Notes: generated by a model not told the origin, from the letters alone. DNA of 64,000 bases from Sulfitobacter aestuariivivens (GCF_014763045.1 NZ_JACTAG010000002.1:806001-870000); one strand, 5' to 3'. Numbered from the stretch's first letter, positions 48,799 to 58,147 are shown. A program made the numbers and translations.

Positions 48799-49566
48799 AT
48801 GCAGCGAAACGCGGAGAAGACCGCCACTTTGCCTGCGCGAGGCGTTGATCGTTTTGCGCTCAAAGCATTGTCGATGGTCAGCGGCGGGGGTCGTGTCACG
48901 ACCCGGCCAGCGGCCAATACGCCGCGCCCATTGTTTGCTGAACAATTATGCCGCTCCGTAACCAGCGCTGACCCTGCGGATGTGGACGAAGTTCTTGCGG
49001 TCATGCGCAAGGCCGGGGTCAGGGATACTGAAATATCCGACCATTACATTCCTGCCGTCGCGCGCCAGCTTGGCGCCGACTGGTGCGACGACATTCTGGA
49101 CTTCACCCGCGTGTCCATTGGATCCGCGCGACTGCAGGGTTTGCTGCGGCGGCTCGATCCCATGTGGTGCACCCCGCATGAAACCGTCCCGACATTGGGT
49201 ACCGCGCTGGTTGTCGTGCCGCACGGTGCGCAGCACATGCTTGGTGCGACGATCTTTGCCGGCCAACTGCGCCGGGGTGGCGCGAACACTGTGCTCGAAC
49301 TCGATACTACCGCTTCCCAACTCGCGGCTTGCCTGGAAAAACTGCGGCCCGACGCACTGATGATTTCAGCTTCGCCAAGCGAAAGCCTTGAAACCCTCCA
49401 AGAACTGGTCCAAGTCGCACGGGAGACCACAGCTGAGATGCCGATCGCGCTCGGAGGCAGTGTTCTGGACCATCAAGAGGACATATGTGAGATGATTGGC
49501 GCAGACCACGCGATGCGCGACTGGACACAGGCGCTGACGCTTTGTCGACCGCGGGCTGCGCAATGA
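48799..49566 (+). CDS. aerR: AerR/PpaA cobalamin-binding antirepressor
   Basis: A 255-residue regulator. A helical domain with LGADWCDDILDFTRVSIGS (91-109) precedes a Rossmann-like B12-binding domain with H146 in PHGAQHMLGA, matching the cobalamin histidine region of AerR, and ALGGSV near the end. AerR counteracts PpsR/CrtJ repression in a light- and cobalamin-dependent way. An internal ATG at residue 26 could give a short form, as reported for R. capsulatus AerR. It overlaps ppsR by ATGA. Confidence 0.88.
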   Translation: MQRNAEKTATLPARGVDRFALKALSMVSGGGRVTTRPAANTPRPLFAEQLCRSVTSADPADVDEVLAVMRKAGVRDTEISDHYIPAVARQLGADWCDDILDFTRVSIGSARLQGLLRRLDPMWCTPHETVPTLGTALVVVPHGAQHMLGATIFAGQLRRGGANTVLELDTTASQLAACLEKLRPDALMISASPSESLETLQELVQVARETTAEMPIALGGSVLDHQEDICEMIGADHAMRDWTQALTLCRPRAAQ

Positions 49567-50993
49567 GGCTTGAGACGGAAAGCGCCTGGGTCAGCGGACT
49601 TGTTCCAAAGATCGCGCCTGACACGGTCACCGACATTATCGCACGCGTTTCTGACATGGCCCTGATCCTGTCCCGAACCGGGCAGATCGTTGGCATCATG
49701 GCCAGCCCCGGATTTCGCCCCAAGTCCAAGCTCAAGCAGTTCGAGGGCGCGCAAATCCGCGACACACTGACGGTTGAAAGTATCCCGAAGTTCGATCAGC
49801 GGCTCGAGCAGCATTTGCAGGATCCTTCCTCGGCACTCACGGTCGAGCTGAACCATTCCGCAACCGCAGCCCACCCCGAATTCCCGGTGCGCTACAGCAT
49901 CCATGATCTCGGGCACGATGGCTCCATTCTGCTTCTTGGCCGGGATCTGCGACCCATTGCAGAAATGCAGCAGCAACTGGTGGCCGCCCAGATCACGCTG
50001 GAAAAAGACTATGAGACCCAGCGCGATCACGACACGCGGTTCCGCGCGCTCATGTCCTCCATCGAAGAGGCGATCGTTTTTGTGTCGCAGACCGATGGCA
50101 CGATCCACGAATATAATGCCGCGGCAAAGTCCCTGCTGGACAAGGCCGGCCCCGATCTTTCAGGCACCACGCTTGAACGCCACTTTCGCACCCACCACAC
50201 CGGGGAGCTGCTGGAGAGGCTGGCAGAGGCGGCGGGCGACAAGGCCGATCCGACCGTCGAGGCGCAAAGCAAGACCGGCGGGCGCGCCTATCTGATCCGA
50301 CCTTTCGTATTCCGCTCTGGCGGAGAGCAGGTGATGATGTGCCGGATCCTGCCCGCGACCGGAAGCGAAGCGCAGGCTGAAACGCTCGGCGGTCATCTGG
50401 CCAGCCTTTATGATCACGGGCTGGACGGCATTGTCTTTGTCCGCAGCGATGGGCGCATCCTAAGCGCCAATGACGCCTTTCAGAATATGACCGATGTCAG
50501 CGATCGCAGCAGCCTGCAAGGCCGGTCTCTTTCGGAATTCTTCAGCCGCGGGAGCGTTGATCTGAATGTCATTCTGGAAAACGCAGCCCGCGCCGGCGCG
50601 ATGCGCATCTATGCCACCCGTATCAGCACAGAATTCGGCGCAGAACGCCCGGTCGAAGTGTCGACCTGTCGGGTGCGCGCGGGCAAAGACGCCGTCTTTG
50701 CATTGGTCATCCGGGATGTCAGCCGTACCGAAACCGTGCGCGCCACTGCGCAGGGTGGCGACGATGTGAACAACCAGTCTGTCATCGATCTGATCGGCAG
50801 TCAGTCATTGCGCGAAATCGTGGCCCAGACGACGGATGTGGTTGAAAAGCTTTGCATCGAAACGGCGGTCGAGCTGACGTCCAACAACCGGGTCGCTGCT
50901 TCTGAAATGCTCGGCCTGTCGCGGCAGTCACTCTACGTAAAGTTGCGCAAGTATGACCTGCTTAAATCTGGCGGTACTGACACCACAGACTAG
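49563..50993 (+). CDS. ppsR: PpsR/CrtJ, oxygen-responsive repressor of photosynthesis genes
   Basis: A 476-residue repressor. An N-terminal PAS-like region and two PAS domains (about 150-370) are followed by a Fis-type helix-turn-helix in NNRVAASEMLGLSRQSLYVK. Cysteines C260 and C431 match the two redox-active cysteines of PpsR/CrtJ, the second just before the DNA-binding helices. The start at MRLETES is fixed by the ATGA overlap with aerR. Its presumed boxes are the six TGT-N12-ACA sites in this window. Confidence 0.95.
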   Translation: MRLETESAWVSGLVPKIAPDTVTDIIARVSDMALILSRTGQIVGIMASPGFRPKSKLKQFEGAQIRDTLTVESIPKFDQRLEQHLQDPSSALTVELNHSATAAHPEFPVRYSIHDLGHDGSILLLGRDLRPIAEMQQQLVAAQITLEKDYETQRDHDTRFRALMSSIEEAIVFVSQTDGTIHEYNAAAKSLLDKAGPDLSGTTLERHFRTHHTGELLERLAEAAGDKADPTVEAQSKTGGRAYLIRPFVFRSGGEQVMMCRILPATGSEAQAETLGGHLASLYDHGLDGIVFVRSDGRILSANDAFQNMTDVSDRSSLQGRSLSEFFSRGSVDLNVILENAARAGAMRIYATRISTEFGAERPVEVSTCRVRAGKDAVFALVIRDVSRTETVRATAQGGDDVNNQSVIDLIGSQSLREIVAQTTDVVEKLCIETAVELTSNNRVAASEMLGLSRQSLYVKLRKYDLLKSGGTDTTD

Positions 50994-51163
50994 CCGATCG
51001 CCAAAGCGCCTATTTGTCTGCCGTTTCGCGGACACACCATCTAAGCGCCCGCAGAAAATAGGCAGTATACTGCAACTCTGCCGTGAACCTGTTGCGCGAA
51101 TCGTCTGCTCAGGTATTCTTGACCCTGACGGGCAGCCCTAGCCAAGCTGCGCTAGGGGGACAC

Positions 51164-52003
51164 ATGACAGACTCAAGCGACGACTCATTGTCGTTCAGTG
51201 ACGACGTCTACAACCAGACGTTTGCCAAGGTCACATCTCTGCGCAACATCCTGCCGAAAAATTCGGTTGAAATGCTGGCGCGCGAGGTGATCCTGCGCCT
51301 GCAAAAACAATCATTGGCCCGGCAGCACGACCTTGAATCCCCCTCTCCGGAAAAGATTGCCCTGCTCAGCCGTGCCCTGATGTCGCGCGACGCACAGGCC
51401 GGTATTGATTTCGTGCATCAGATCCGGGCCGATGGGGCAACAGCCGAAACCGTTTACCTTGTCTATCTTCAGTCTGCCGCACTGCAACTGGGTACATGGT
51501 GGGAACAAGACCGCATATCCTTTGTCGATGTCACCATCGGCACCGGGCACATTTACGCCATCATGCGGGGGCTGCGTCCCCTGTTTGTCAGTCGTGATGC
51601 GCCGTCCGCCCGCAAGACGGCCCTATTTGCCTGCGTCCCGGGTGAGGATCATCATCTCGGGATCAGCATGGCGGCTGATCTTTTCCGAAATTCAGGGTGG
51701 GACATCGACCTGAAGACGGATTTGGATCATGACGCCCTTGTGGATCACGCGCACCAGACCCGCGCCGCGGTCGTCGGGGTGTCTGCGGCGAGCGATCGTG
51801 CGCTGCCTCATCTCGCAAAGCTGGTCGTGGCCCTGAATATAAACCAGCCGGAATCAGCGATTGTGGTCAGCGGCAACATCTGCGCGGTCGCTGGGAAAGC
51901 CATTGATCTGATGGATGTCGATGGTCAGGCACATGACTTCAGGTCGGCACAGGAGATCATCGAATCCCTTTGGCAAAACCGCCAGATTTCGACCCTCCGC
52001 TAA
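51164..52003 (+). CDS. Second cobalamin-binding-domain regulator, AerR-related
   Basis: A 279-residue cytosolic protein. Helical N-terminus, then LGTWWEQDRISFVDVTIGT (109-127), which shares the pattern L-G-x2-W-x2-D-x3-F-x2-V-[ST]-I-G with AerR, then a B12-binding Rossmann domain with GEDHHLG (160-166), close to the canonical D-x-H-x2-G with E in place of D. It lies between ppsR and the PpsR-boxed bchG promoter. It has no recognisable DNA-binding or output domain. I infer a second B12 or light input to the PpsR circuit; a start 27 codons upstream is less likely. Confidence 0.8.
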   Translation: MTDSSDDSLSFSDDVYNQTFAKVTSLRNILPKNSVEMLAREVILRLQKQSLARQHDLESPSPEKIALLSRALMSRDAQAGIDFVHQIRADGATAETVYLVYLQSAALQLGTWWEQDRISFVDVTIGTGHIYAIMRGLRPLFVSRDAPSARKTALFACVPGEDHHLGISMAADLFRNSGWDIDLKTDLDHDALVDHAHQTRAAVVGVSAASDRALPHLAKLVVALNINQPESAIVVSGNICAVAGKAIDLMDVDGQAHDFRSAQEIIESLWQNRQISTLR

Positions 52004-52009
52004 GGCGAC

Positions 52010-52027
52010 TGTCAATATAACATTACA
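52010..52027. promoter_or_regulatory. PpsR/CrtJ box 1 of bchG
   Basis: TGTCAATATAACATTACA, a TGT-N12-ACA palindrome seven bases after the stop of the second cobalamin-domain gene. Its right end ATTACA is spaced 17 bases from TGTAAG, a possible promoter pair for bchG. Confidence 0.85.
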
Positions 52028-52044
52028 CTTGATGAATGGCTAAC

Positions 52045-52062
52045 TGTAAGGCTAGACTTACA
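52045..52062. promoter_or_regulatory. PpsR/CrtJ box 2 of bchG, touching the start codon
   Basis: TGTAAGGCTAGACTTACA, with perfect flanking symmetry (ACTGTAAG...CTTACAGT). It ends two bases before the bchG ATG. No good Shine-Dalgarno sequence fits between them, so the box overlaps the translation start region. Confidence 0.88.
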
Positions 52063-52064
52063 GT

Positions 52065-52967
52065 ATGTCTGCAACCGCCACCCTGCCCGTCCGCCGATTG
52101 CCGGAGCCCGCTGCCATGCTGCGGCTGATCAAGCCGATCACATGGTTTCCACCGATGTGGGCTTACCTGTGCGGCGTGGTCTCTTCGGGGGTTTCGCCCT
52201 CCGGGCAATGGCTCATGGTCGTGCTGGGTCTGTTGCTCGCAGGTCCCATCGTCTGCGGCATGAGCCAGGCCGCCAATGACTGGTGCGACCGCCACGTGGA
52301 TGCAATCAATGAACCCGACCGCCCGATCCCGTCCGGGCGCATTCCGGGCCGCTGGGGCCTGTGGATAGCGCTGGCGATGTCGGTGCTGTCAGTGCTCGTC
52401 GGCTATCAACTTGGTCCATGGGGCTTTGGCGCGACCATCCTTGGTGTCGCGGCAGCCTGGGCCTATTCGGCAGAACCCGTTCGGCTCAAACGATCCGGCT
52501 GGTGGGGCCCGGGCCTTGTGGGTCTGTGCTACGAAGGGTTGCCGTGGTTCACAGGTGCCGCCGTTCTTGCTGCGGGATCGCCTGCGTGGCCTGTGGTGCT
52601 GATCGCCGCGCTCTATGCCATCGGCGCACATGGCATCATGACGCTGAATGATTTCAAGGCGCTTGAAGGTGACCGCGCAACAGGCGTGAACTCCCTTCCC
52701 GTGACTTTGGGGCCAGATCGCGCCGCACGTGTCGCTTGCGCCATCATGACCGCACCGCAGATGATTGTCATTGCCCTGCTCTTCAGCTGGGGCAAGCCAC
52801 TGCACGGTGCGGCCATTGCCGCATTGTTGCTAGCGCAGTTCGCCGCGATGCGCGTTCTGCTGCGCGACCCCAAAGGCCGCGCACCCTGGTACAACGGCAC
52901 GGGTGTCACGCTTTATGTCGCGGGCATGATGATCGCCGCCTTCGCGTTGCGGGGGTTGGGCACGTGA
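52065..52967 (+). CDS. bchG: Bacteriochlorophyll a synthase (esterifying prenyltransferase)
   Basis: A 300-residue UbiA-family membrane enzyme attaching geranylgeranyl or phytyl diphosphate to bacteriochlorophyllide a. It has PITWFPPMWAYLCG near the N-terminus, the first aspartate motif in ANDWCDRHVDAINEPDRPIPSG (near residue 72, split by variable residues) and the second in LNDFKALEGDRATG. The N-terminus matches other BchG proteins, so the start next to the PpsR box is credible. Overlaps orf428 by GTGA. Confidence 0.96.
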   Translation: MSATATLPVRRLPEPAAMLRLIKPITWFPPMWAYLCGVVSSGVSPSGQWLMVVLGLLLAGPIVCGMSQAANDWCDRHVDAINEPDRPIPSGRIPGRWGLWIALAMSVLSVLVGYQLGPWGFGATILGVAAAWAYSAEPVRLKRSGWWGPGLVGLCYEGLPWFTGAAVLAAGSPAWPVVLIAALYAIGAHGIMTLNDFKALEGDRATGVNSLPVTLGPDRAARVACAIMTAPQMIVIALLFSWGKPLHGAAIAALLLAQFAAMRVLLRDPKGRAPWYNGTGVTLYVAGMMIAAFALRGLGT

Positions 52968-54250
52968 CCCTCAGCTGGACACAGATCGCCCGGCTTGGAC
53001 TGGTGCAGATGGCCTTGGGGGCCATTGTAGTGCTGACCACCTCGACCCTGAACCGCCTGATGGTGGTGGAATTTGCTCTCCCCGCGATCCTGCCCGGCGC
53101 ACTGGTGGGTTTGCACTATGGTATTCAGCTGTCCCGCCCCCGCTGGGGCTTTACGTCCGACACGGGCGGTAACCGTACCCGGTGGATCATCGGCGGGATG
53201 ATGATCCTGGCCGTTGGCGGCTTTGGCGCTGCGCTGGGTGTGACACTTTTTGCGCAAAGCTATGTTCTGGCCCTGTCCCTCTCGGTTTTGGCCTATGCCC
53301 TTATCGGTATCGGTGTTGGCGCATCCGGCACGTCCCTCCTGGCCCTGCTGGCCACGGCCACCGCACCGGAACGTCGCGCGGCGGCGGCCACCATCACCTG
53401 GCTGATGATGATCTTTGGCATCGCGATGACCGCCGGGCTTGCAGGCAGCTTTCTTGACCCCTATTCACCCGCGCGCCTGCTCAGTGTCGTTGCTGTTGTC
53501 GTCACACTTGCCACCATGATGACCGTGCTCGCCGTTGGCCGAATTGAACGCCGCGTGACCGCTGCCCGCCCCGAGACACCGACACCCTTCCTTGAGGGAC
53601 TGCGCGAGATCTGGGCCGAACCCAAGGCCCGCAACTTTACCCTCTTCGTGTTTCTGTCGATGAACGCGTACTTCATGCAGGAACTGATACTTGAGCCCTA
53701 CGCGGGTCTGGTCTTTGCCTTTACGCCCGGCCAGTCCACATCGCTGAGCGGTGCGCAAAATGGTGGCGTCTTTCTGGGCATGCTGACGGTCGGCATCGCC
53801 GCAACCGGGTTCAAATGGGGGGCGCTACGCAGCTGGGTCATCGCGGGATGTCTTGGTTCGGCCGGCGGGCTCGCGTTGATCGCCTGGGCCGGAATTGCGG
53901 CAACGCCTCTGCCGCTGACACCGCTCGTCGTGGTCCTCGGATTTTTCAACGGCATGTTTGCTGTCGCCGCCATCGGATCAATGATGGCGCTTGCCAGCCA
54001 GGGGCGCGGCCAACGTGAAGGCACGCGCATGGGCCTTTGGGGTGCGGCACAAGCCATCGCCGCAGGCTTTGGCGGGCTCATGGGTGCCGCCGCCGTGGAT
54101 ATCATGCGCAGCCAGATGGCGGACGGCGCGGCCTTTGCCACCGTCTTTACCGCCGAAGCCCTCATTTTTGTCGCCGCCGCCGTGATGGCCGCACGGATCA
54201 TAGAAGACACAAGAGCGCCCAATATGGGTGCCCTGGTACCGGGAGAATGA
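52964..54250 (+). CDS. PucC-family MFS protein (ORF428)
   Basis: A 428-residue twelve-helix membrane protein starting at GTG inside the bchG stop. It has TSTLNRLMVVEFALPAILPGALVGLHYG (split by helices), RPRWGFTSDTGGNRTRW and the C-terminal GLWGAAQAIAAGFGG typical of the PucC/LhaA family. R. capsulatus has a gene of the same length, orf428, between bchG and bchP. A role in pigment or antenna-protein delivery is likely. Confidence 0.9.
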   Translation: MTLSWTQIARLGLVQMALGAIVVLTTSTLNRLMVVEFALPAILPGALVGLHYGIQLSRPRWGFTSDTGGNRTRWIIGGMMILAVGGFGAALGVTLFAQSYVLALSLSVLAYALIGIGVGASGTSLLALLATATAPERRAAAATITWLMMIFGIAMTAGLAGSFLDPYSPARLLSVVAVVVTLATMMTVLAVGRIERRVTAARPETPTPFLEGLREIWAEPKARNFTLFVFLSMNAYFMQELILEPYAGLVFAFTPGQSTSLSGAQNGGVFLGMLTVGIAATGFKWGALRSWVIAGCLGSAGGLALIAWAGIAATPLPLTPLVVVLGFFNGMFAVAAIGSMMALASQGRGQREGTRMGLWGAAQAIAAGFGGLMGAAAVDIMRSQMADGAAFATVFTAEALIFVAAAVMAARIIEDTRAPNMGALVPGE

Positions 54251-55431
54251 CCATGTTCGATGTTGTCGTGATTGGCGGTGGGCCATCTGGTGCCACTGCT
54301 GCCGAAGATCTGGCCCGTTCTGGTCAAAAGGTTGCGCTGCTGGACCGCGAGGGCAGGATCAAACCCTGCGGCGGGGCGGTCCCGCCTCGCCTGATACAGG
54401 ATTTTGCCATTCCCGACAGCCAGATTGTCGCGCGCATCAATACCGCGCGCATGATTTCCCCTACCCAGCGGCAAGTCGATATCCCGATCGAGAACGGCTA
54501 TGTCGGCATGGTGGACCGCGAACACTTTGACGCCTTTCTGCGTGACCGCGCAGAGGCCGCCGGGGCCACCAGGTACACGGGCACCTTCCTGCGGATCGAG
54601 CGGGATGAGGAATGCACGCGCGTTCTTTACCGCGAAAAGGCCACGGGCGAGACACAGATCCTGCAAACGCGGCTGATCATCGGCGCAGACGGCGCGCGGT
54701 CCTCTGTTGCAAAGGCCGAAGTACCGGGGGGTGACAAGATCCCCTATGTGATCGCCTACCACGAAATCATCGAAGCGCCCGAAGCGACAGCGCAATACGA
54801 CCCTCTGCGCTGCGACGTCATCTATGACGGCAAGATCTCACCCGACTTTTATGGCTGGGTCTTTCCCCATGGCAAATCCGCCAGTGTTGGGATGGGCACC
54901 GGGATCGACGGCGTGGACCTTAAGAAGGCCACCGCAGAGCTGCGCGTCGCCTCTGGTCTTGAGCATTGCCGCACCATCCGCCGCGAGGGGGCGCCCATTC
55001 CGCTCAGACCAATGGACCGGTGGGACAATGGCCGCGACGTGGTGTTAGCGGGCGATGCTGCCGGCGTTGTGGCACCATCGTCGGGCGAAGGGATTTACTA
55101 TGCGGTGGTCGGTGGCCGTGTCGCGGCGACTGCTGCTGCTGCCTGTCTGGCGACCGGGCGGGTGCGCGATTTGGGTCTGGCCCGCAAGCTTTTCATGCGC
55201 GAACACAAGCAGGTCTTCCGCGTGCTGGGGGCGATGCAAAACGCCTACTATCGCAGCGACGAAAGACGCGAACGCTTTGTCTCGCTGTGCCATGACATCG
55301 ACGTCCAGCGACTGACCTTCGAGGCCTATATGAACAAGAGACTCGTCAAGGCCCGCCCGCTGGCGCACCTCAAGATCGGGATCAAGAACTTGGCTCACCT
55401 GACGCGACTGGTGTCCGAGACGCGGGTATGA
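54247..55431 (+). CDS. bchP: Geranylgeranyl-bacteriochlorophyll reductase
   Basis: A 394-residue flavoprotein reducing the geranylgeranyl tail to phytyl. The FAD loop is VVIGGGPSGATAAEDLA at the start, and DREGRIKPCGGAVPP and GADGARSSVAKAE follow; the second FAD site is LAGDAAGVVAPSSGEGI near residue 278. Starts at 54247 (ATGA overlap with orf428) or 54253 are both possible; the overlap fits the pattern of the operon. Confidence 0.95.
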   Translation: MTMFDVVVIGGGPSGATAAEDLARSGQKVALLDREGRIKPCGGAVPPRLIQDFAIPDSQIVARINTARMISPTQRQVDIPIENGYVGMVDREHFDAFLRDRAEAAGATRYTGTFLRIERDEECTRVLYREKATGETQILQTRLIIGADGARSSVAKAEVPGGDKIPYVIAYHEIIEAPEATAQYDPLRCDVIYDGKISPDFYGWVFPHGKSASVGMGTGIDGVDLKKATAELRVASGLEHCRTIRREGAPIPLRPMDRWDNGRDVVLAGDAAGVVAPSSGEGIYYAVVGGRVAATAAAACLATGRVRDLGLARKLFMREHKQVFRVLGAMQNAYYRSDERRERFVSLCHDIDVQRLTFEAYMNKRLVKARPLAHLKIGIKNLAHLTRLVSETRV

Positions 55432-55997
55432 ACGAACACGTACGCCACGACCTTGTCGATGCAGATGTGGCCGGGATCATGATCCCGACATGGATCGACG
55501 GCGCGCTACAGCCCTATGACAAGCTCAGCGCCCACCGCGAAGGATTGCGGCACAAGGCGGTGTCGGTCTTTGTCGTGGCAGGCGACGCGGTGCTGCTGCA
55601 ACAGCGCGCTGCGCATAAATATCATACGCCCGGCCTTTGGGCGAATGCCTGCTGCACCCATCCTGAATGGGCCGAAGACTCCGAAACCTGCGCCGTGCGC
55701 CGCTTGCAGCAGGAACTGGGGATCACCGGCCTTGCCCCGCAGCATCGCGGCCAGGTCGAATACCGCGCCGATGTCGGCGGCGGGCTGATCGAACATGAAG
55801 TGGTCGAAGTCTTCGTTGCCGATGCACCTGCAACCCTGTCGGTCACGCCGAACCCGGACGAGGCGATGGCGATCCGCTGGCTGCAGGCCGACCAGCTCGA
55901 GCATGAAATCGCGCAACACCCCGACCGTTTCACGCCCTGGCTGCGTATCTATCTGGCCGAACACCACGCCATGATCTTTGGGGATAAGGTCGCCTAG
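55428..55997 (+). CDS. idi: Isopentenyl-diphosphate delta-isomerase, type 1
   Basis: A 189-residue Nudix-fold isomerase balancing IPP and DMAPP. The catalytic cysteine lies in ANACCTHPEW near residue 70, and the Nudix-like ETCAVRRLQQELGI follows; the glutamate region is GLIEHEVVEVF. It overlaps bchP by ATGA and ends two bases from the convergent dxs copy, giving the PGC its own isoprenoid supply. Confidence 0.95.
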   Translation: MNEHVRHDLVDADVAGIMIPTWIDGALQPYDKLSAHREGLRHKAVSVFVVAGDAVLLQQRAAHKYHTPGLWANACCTHPEWAEDSETCAVRRLQQELGITGLAPQHRGQVEYRADVGGGLIEHEVVEVFVADAPATLSVTPNPDEAMAIRWLQADQLEHEIAQHPDRFTPWLRIYLAEHHAMIFGDKVA

Positions 55998-55999
55998 GG

Positions 56000-57928
56000 T
56001 CAGGCCCCGAGGGCACCAAGCACCATTTCCGCATCAGCGCCCGCCGCCTGCAACGCCGTCGCCGCGATATCCGTCGCCGTCAGCCCCGCATCTGCATACA
56101 TCGCATCCGGTGCGGCCTGATCAATGAACCGGTCCGGCAGCGTCATCGTGCGGATCGCGAGCTTGCCATCCAGCAAGCCATCCTGCGCCAGCGTGTGCAA
56201 GACCATCGCGCCAAATCCACCGCGCGCGCCCTGCTCGACCGTGATCAGCGCCCGGTGGTTCCGGGCCAGTCTGGTCAGAAGAGCGTGGTCCAGAGGCTTG
56301 GCAAAGCGCGCATCGGCCAGGGTGACGGACAATCCCGCTGCCTCGATCTTCGCGGCCGCTTTCCTGCATTCACCCAGATGCGCACCAAACGACAGCAGCG
56401 CCACATCCGATCCTTCGGACAGAACCCGGCCCTTGCCGATCTCCAAAACCTCGCCCGTTTCAGGCATCGGCACGCCTTCGCCCTCGCCGCGGGGATAACG
56501 GAATGCGATCGGCCCAAGGTCATGCGCCGCAGCAGTTGCCACCATATGCACCAGTTCTGCCTCGTCGCCCGCAGCCATCACGGTCATGTTCGGCAAGGCC
56601 GACAGATAGCCCACATCAAAAGCACCCGCATGGGTCGCACCATCGGCACCGACCAAGCCGGCCCGGTCAATCGCAAAGCGCACCGGCAGGTTCTGCAAGG
56701 CCACGTCATGCACGATCTGGTCATAGCCCCGTTGCAGAAAGGTCGAATAGATCGCGCAGAACGGTTTGAGGCCGGATGCCGCCATCCCGGCCGCAAACGT
56801 CACCCCGTGCTGTTCGGCAATTCCCACATCGAACATGCGCGCCGGGTGCGCCCGGGCAAAAATATCCATCCCGGTGCCCGACGGCATCGCTGCGGTGACG
56901 CCCACGATACGCGGGTCATTCGCTGCCAGATCGCTTAACGCCTGACCAAAGACTTTGGTGTAAGATGGCGCATTCGGTCGCTTCTTGGCCTGGGCACCAC
57001 TGGCGGGATCAAACTTGCCAACGCCATGATACTTGTCTGCGGATTGCTCAGCCGGGGCATAGCCTTTGCCCTTCACGGTGCAGCAGTGGATCAAAACCGG
57101 CCCGGTCGCGCGGGCCCTCGCCGCACGCAGAACGCCCAGCAGCTGATCCATGTCGTGACCGTTGATCGGCCCGATATACTGAAACCCCAGTTCCTCAAAC
57201 AACGTACCCTTTGCGCCCACAGCCCCGGTCACCATTTGTCGCGCGCGGCGCGCATGGTCGCGCAGCGGGCCGGGCAACGCGGCCTCAAACCCCTCGGCGG
57301 CCTGCTGCAGGTTCCCCAGCGGTGAGGCATAGAGCCCCGATAGGTATTTCGACATCGCACCCACCGGCGGGGCGATGCTCATCTCGTTATCGTTAAGGAT
57401 GACAAACATCCGCCGCCCTTCGGCGCCGGCATTGTTCAGTGCTTCGTAGGCCATCCCGGCACTGATTGATCCATCCCCGATCACGGCAATGGCGTCACCT
57501 GTGGGTTGGCCCATGTCCCGGCCTATAGTGAACCCCAGCGCGGCAGAAATGGACGTCGAACTATGCGCCGCACCAAACGGGTCGTATTGGCTTTCGCTGC
57601 GCTTGGTAAAACCAGAAAGCCCGCCTTCCTGCCGTAGCGTCGCCATGCGGTCGCGGCGCCCCGTCAGAACCTTGTGCGGATAGCACTGATGTCCCACATC
57701 CCAGATCAGCTTGTCGCGCGGCGTGTCGAATACCGCATGCAGCGCCACGGTCAGCTCGACCACACCCAGCGATGATCCCAGGTGCCCACCTGTGGTTGCA
57801 ACGCTTTCGATGACCTCGTTGCGCAACTCAGCCGCGACATCGCCAAGCGCGCTGTCAGACAGACCGCGCAGATCAGCGGGCGAAGCGATCCGATCCAGAT
57901 GAGGCGTCAGTTTCGCGGCACGGTCCAT
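56000..57928 (-). CDS. dxs: 1-Deoxy-D-xylulose-5-phosphate synthase, copy 2 (PGC)
   Basis: A 642-residue full-length enzyme. All motifs are intact: [20 protein letters not shown], the ThDP site [18 protein letters not shown] and [15 protein letters not shown]. Long stretches equal copy 1 at 11697-13625, yet the N-termini and linkers differ, so this is an old duplication. Located downstream of pufX on the same strand, as orf641 of R. capsulatus. It probably raises isoprenoid flow during pigment synthesis. Confidence 0.96.
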   Translation of the reverse strand: MDRAAKLTPHLDRIASPADLRGLSDSALGDVAAELRNEVIESVATTGGHLGSSLGVVELTVALHAVFDTPRDKLIWDVGHQCYPHKVLTGRRDRMATLRQEGGLSGFTKRSESQYDPFGAAHSSTSISAALGFTIGRDMGQPTGDAIAVIGDGSISAGMAYEALNNAGAEGRRMFVILNDNEMSIAPPVGAMSKYLSGLYASPLGNLQQAAEGFEAALPGPLRDHARRARQMVTGAVGAKGTLFEELGFQYIGPINGHDMDQLLGVLRAARARATGPVLIHCCTVKGKGYAPAEQSADKYHGVGKFDPASGAQAKKRPNAPSYTKVFGQALSDLAANDPRIVGVTAAMPSGTGMDIFARAHPARMFDVGIAEQHGVTFAAGMAASGLKPFCAIYSTFLQRGYDQIVHDVALQNLPVRFAIDRAGLVGADGATHAGAFDVGYLSALPNMTVMAAGDEAELVHMVATAAAHDLGPIAFRYPRGEGEGVPMPETGEVLEIGKGRVLSEGSDVALLSFGAHLGECRKAAAKIEAAGLSVTLADARFAKPLDHALLTRLARNHRALITVEQGARGGFGAMVLHTLAQDGLLDGKLAIRTMTLPDRFIDQAAPDAMYADAGLTATDIAATALQAAGADAEMVLGALGA

Positions 57929-57974
57929 GGCAATGATCCTTTCGGCTTGCCTTCAGATTGCGCTGAAAGCGTGG

Positions 57975-58042
57975 CCTGTTGGCCCGGGATAGGGGACGGA
58001 GAGCTGATGATCTCCGTCCCCGTGTCTCCCGTAGCCAACAGG
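57975..58042 (-). terminator. Composite 68-nt hairpin downstream of pufX
   Basis: Three stacked helices: outer CCTGTTGGC/GCCAACAGG (57975-57983 with 58034-58042), middle CGGGA/TCCCG, inner GGGGACGGAGA/TCTCCGTCCCC (57992-58002 with 58011-58021), loop 8 bases; 25 pairs in all. No U-run follows, so it may stop 3' decay or polymerase at the end of puf, or attenuate read-through into dxs. Confidence 0.75.
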
Positions 58043-58112
58043 AGGTGCCAGAGGCGGTGTGACCCCGGGCGCATCCGACACCCCCAAGGGACAGGGAGGG
58101 CCGGATCAGGTG

Positions 58113-58141
58113 GGCAGACCCGCCGCGCGGACGGATCTGCC
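58113..58141 (-). terminator. Hairpin just after pufX
   Basis: GGCAGACCCG (58113-58122) faces CGGATCTGCC (58132-58141). As minus-strand RNA this is a 10-bp stem with one G-U pair and a 9-base loop, starting six bases after the pufX stop codon. It probably defines or protects the puf mRNA 3' end together with the larger hairpin beyond. Confidence 0.55.
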
Positions 58142-58147
58142 GGTGTC

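Noticed and set aside
51015-51034. Possible PpsR box between ppsR and the second cobalamin-domain gene
   Set aside because: TGT and ACA are 14 bases apart, not 12, and symmetry is poor.
52736-52963. Longer N-terminus for the PucC-family ORF428 inside bchG
   Set aside because: The added residues are a bchG shadow without membrane character; the GTG at 52964 gives a 428-residue protein and a GTGA overlap.
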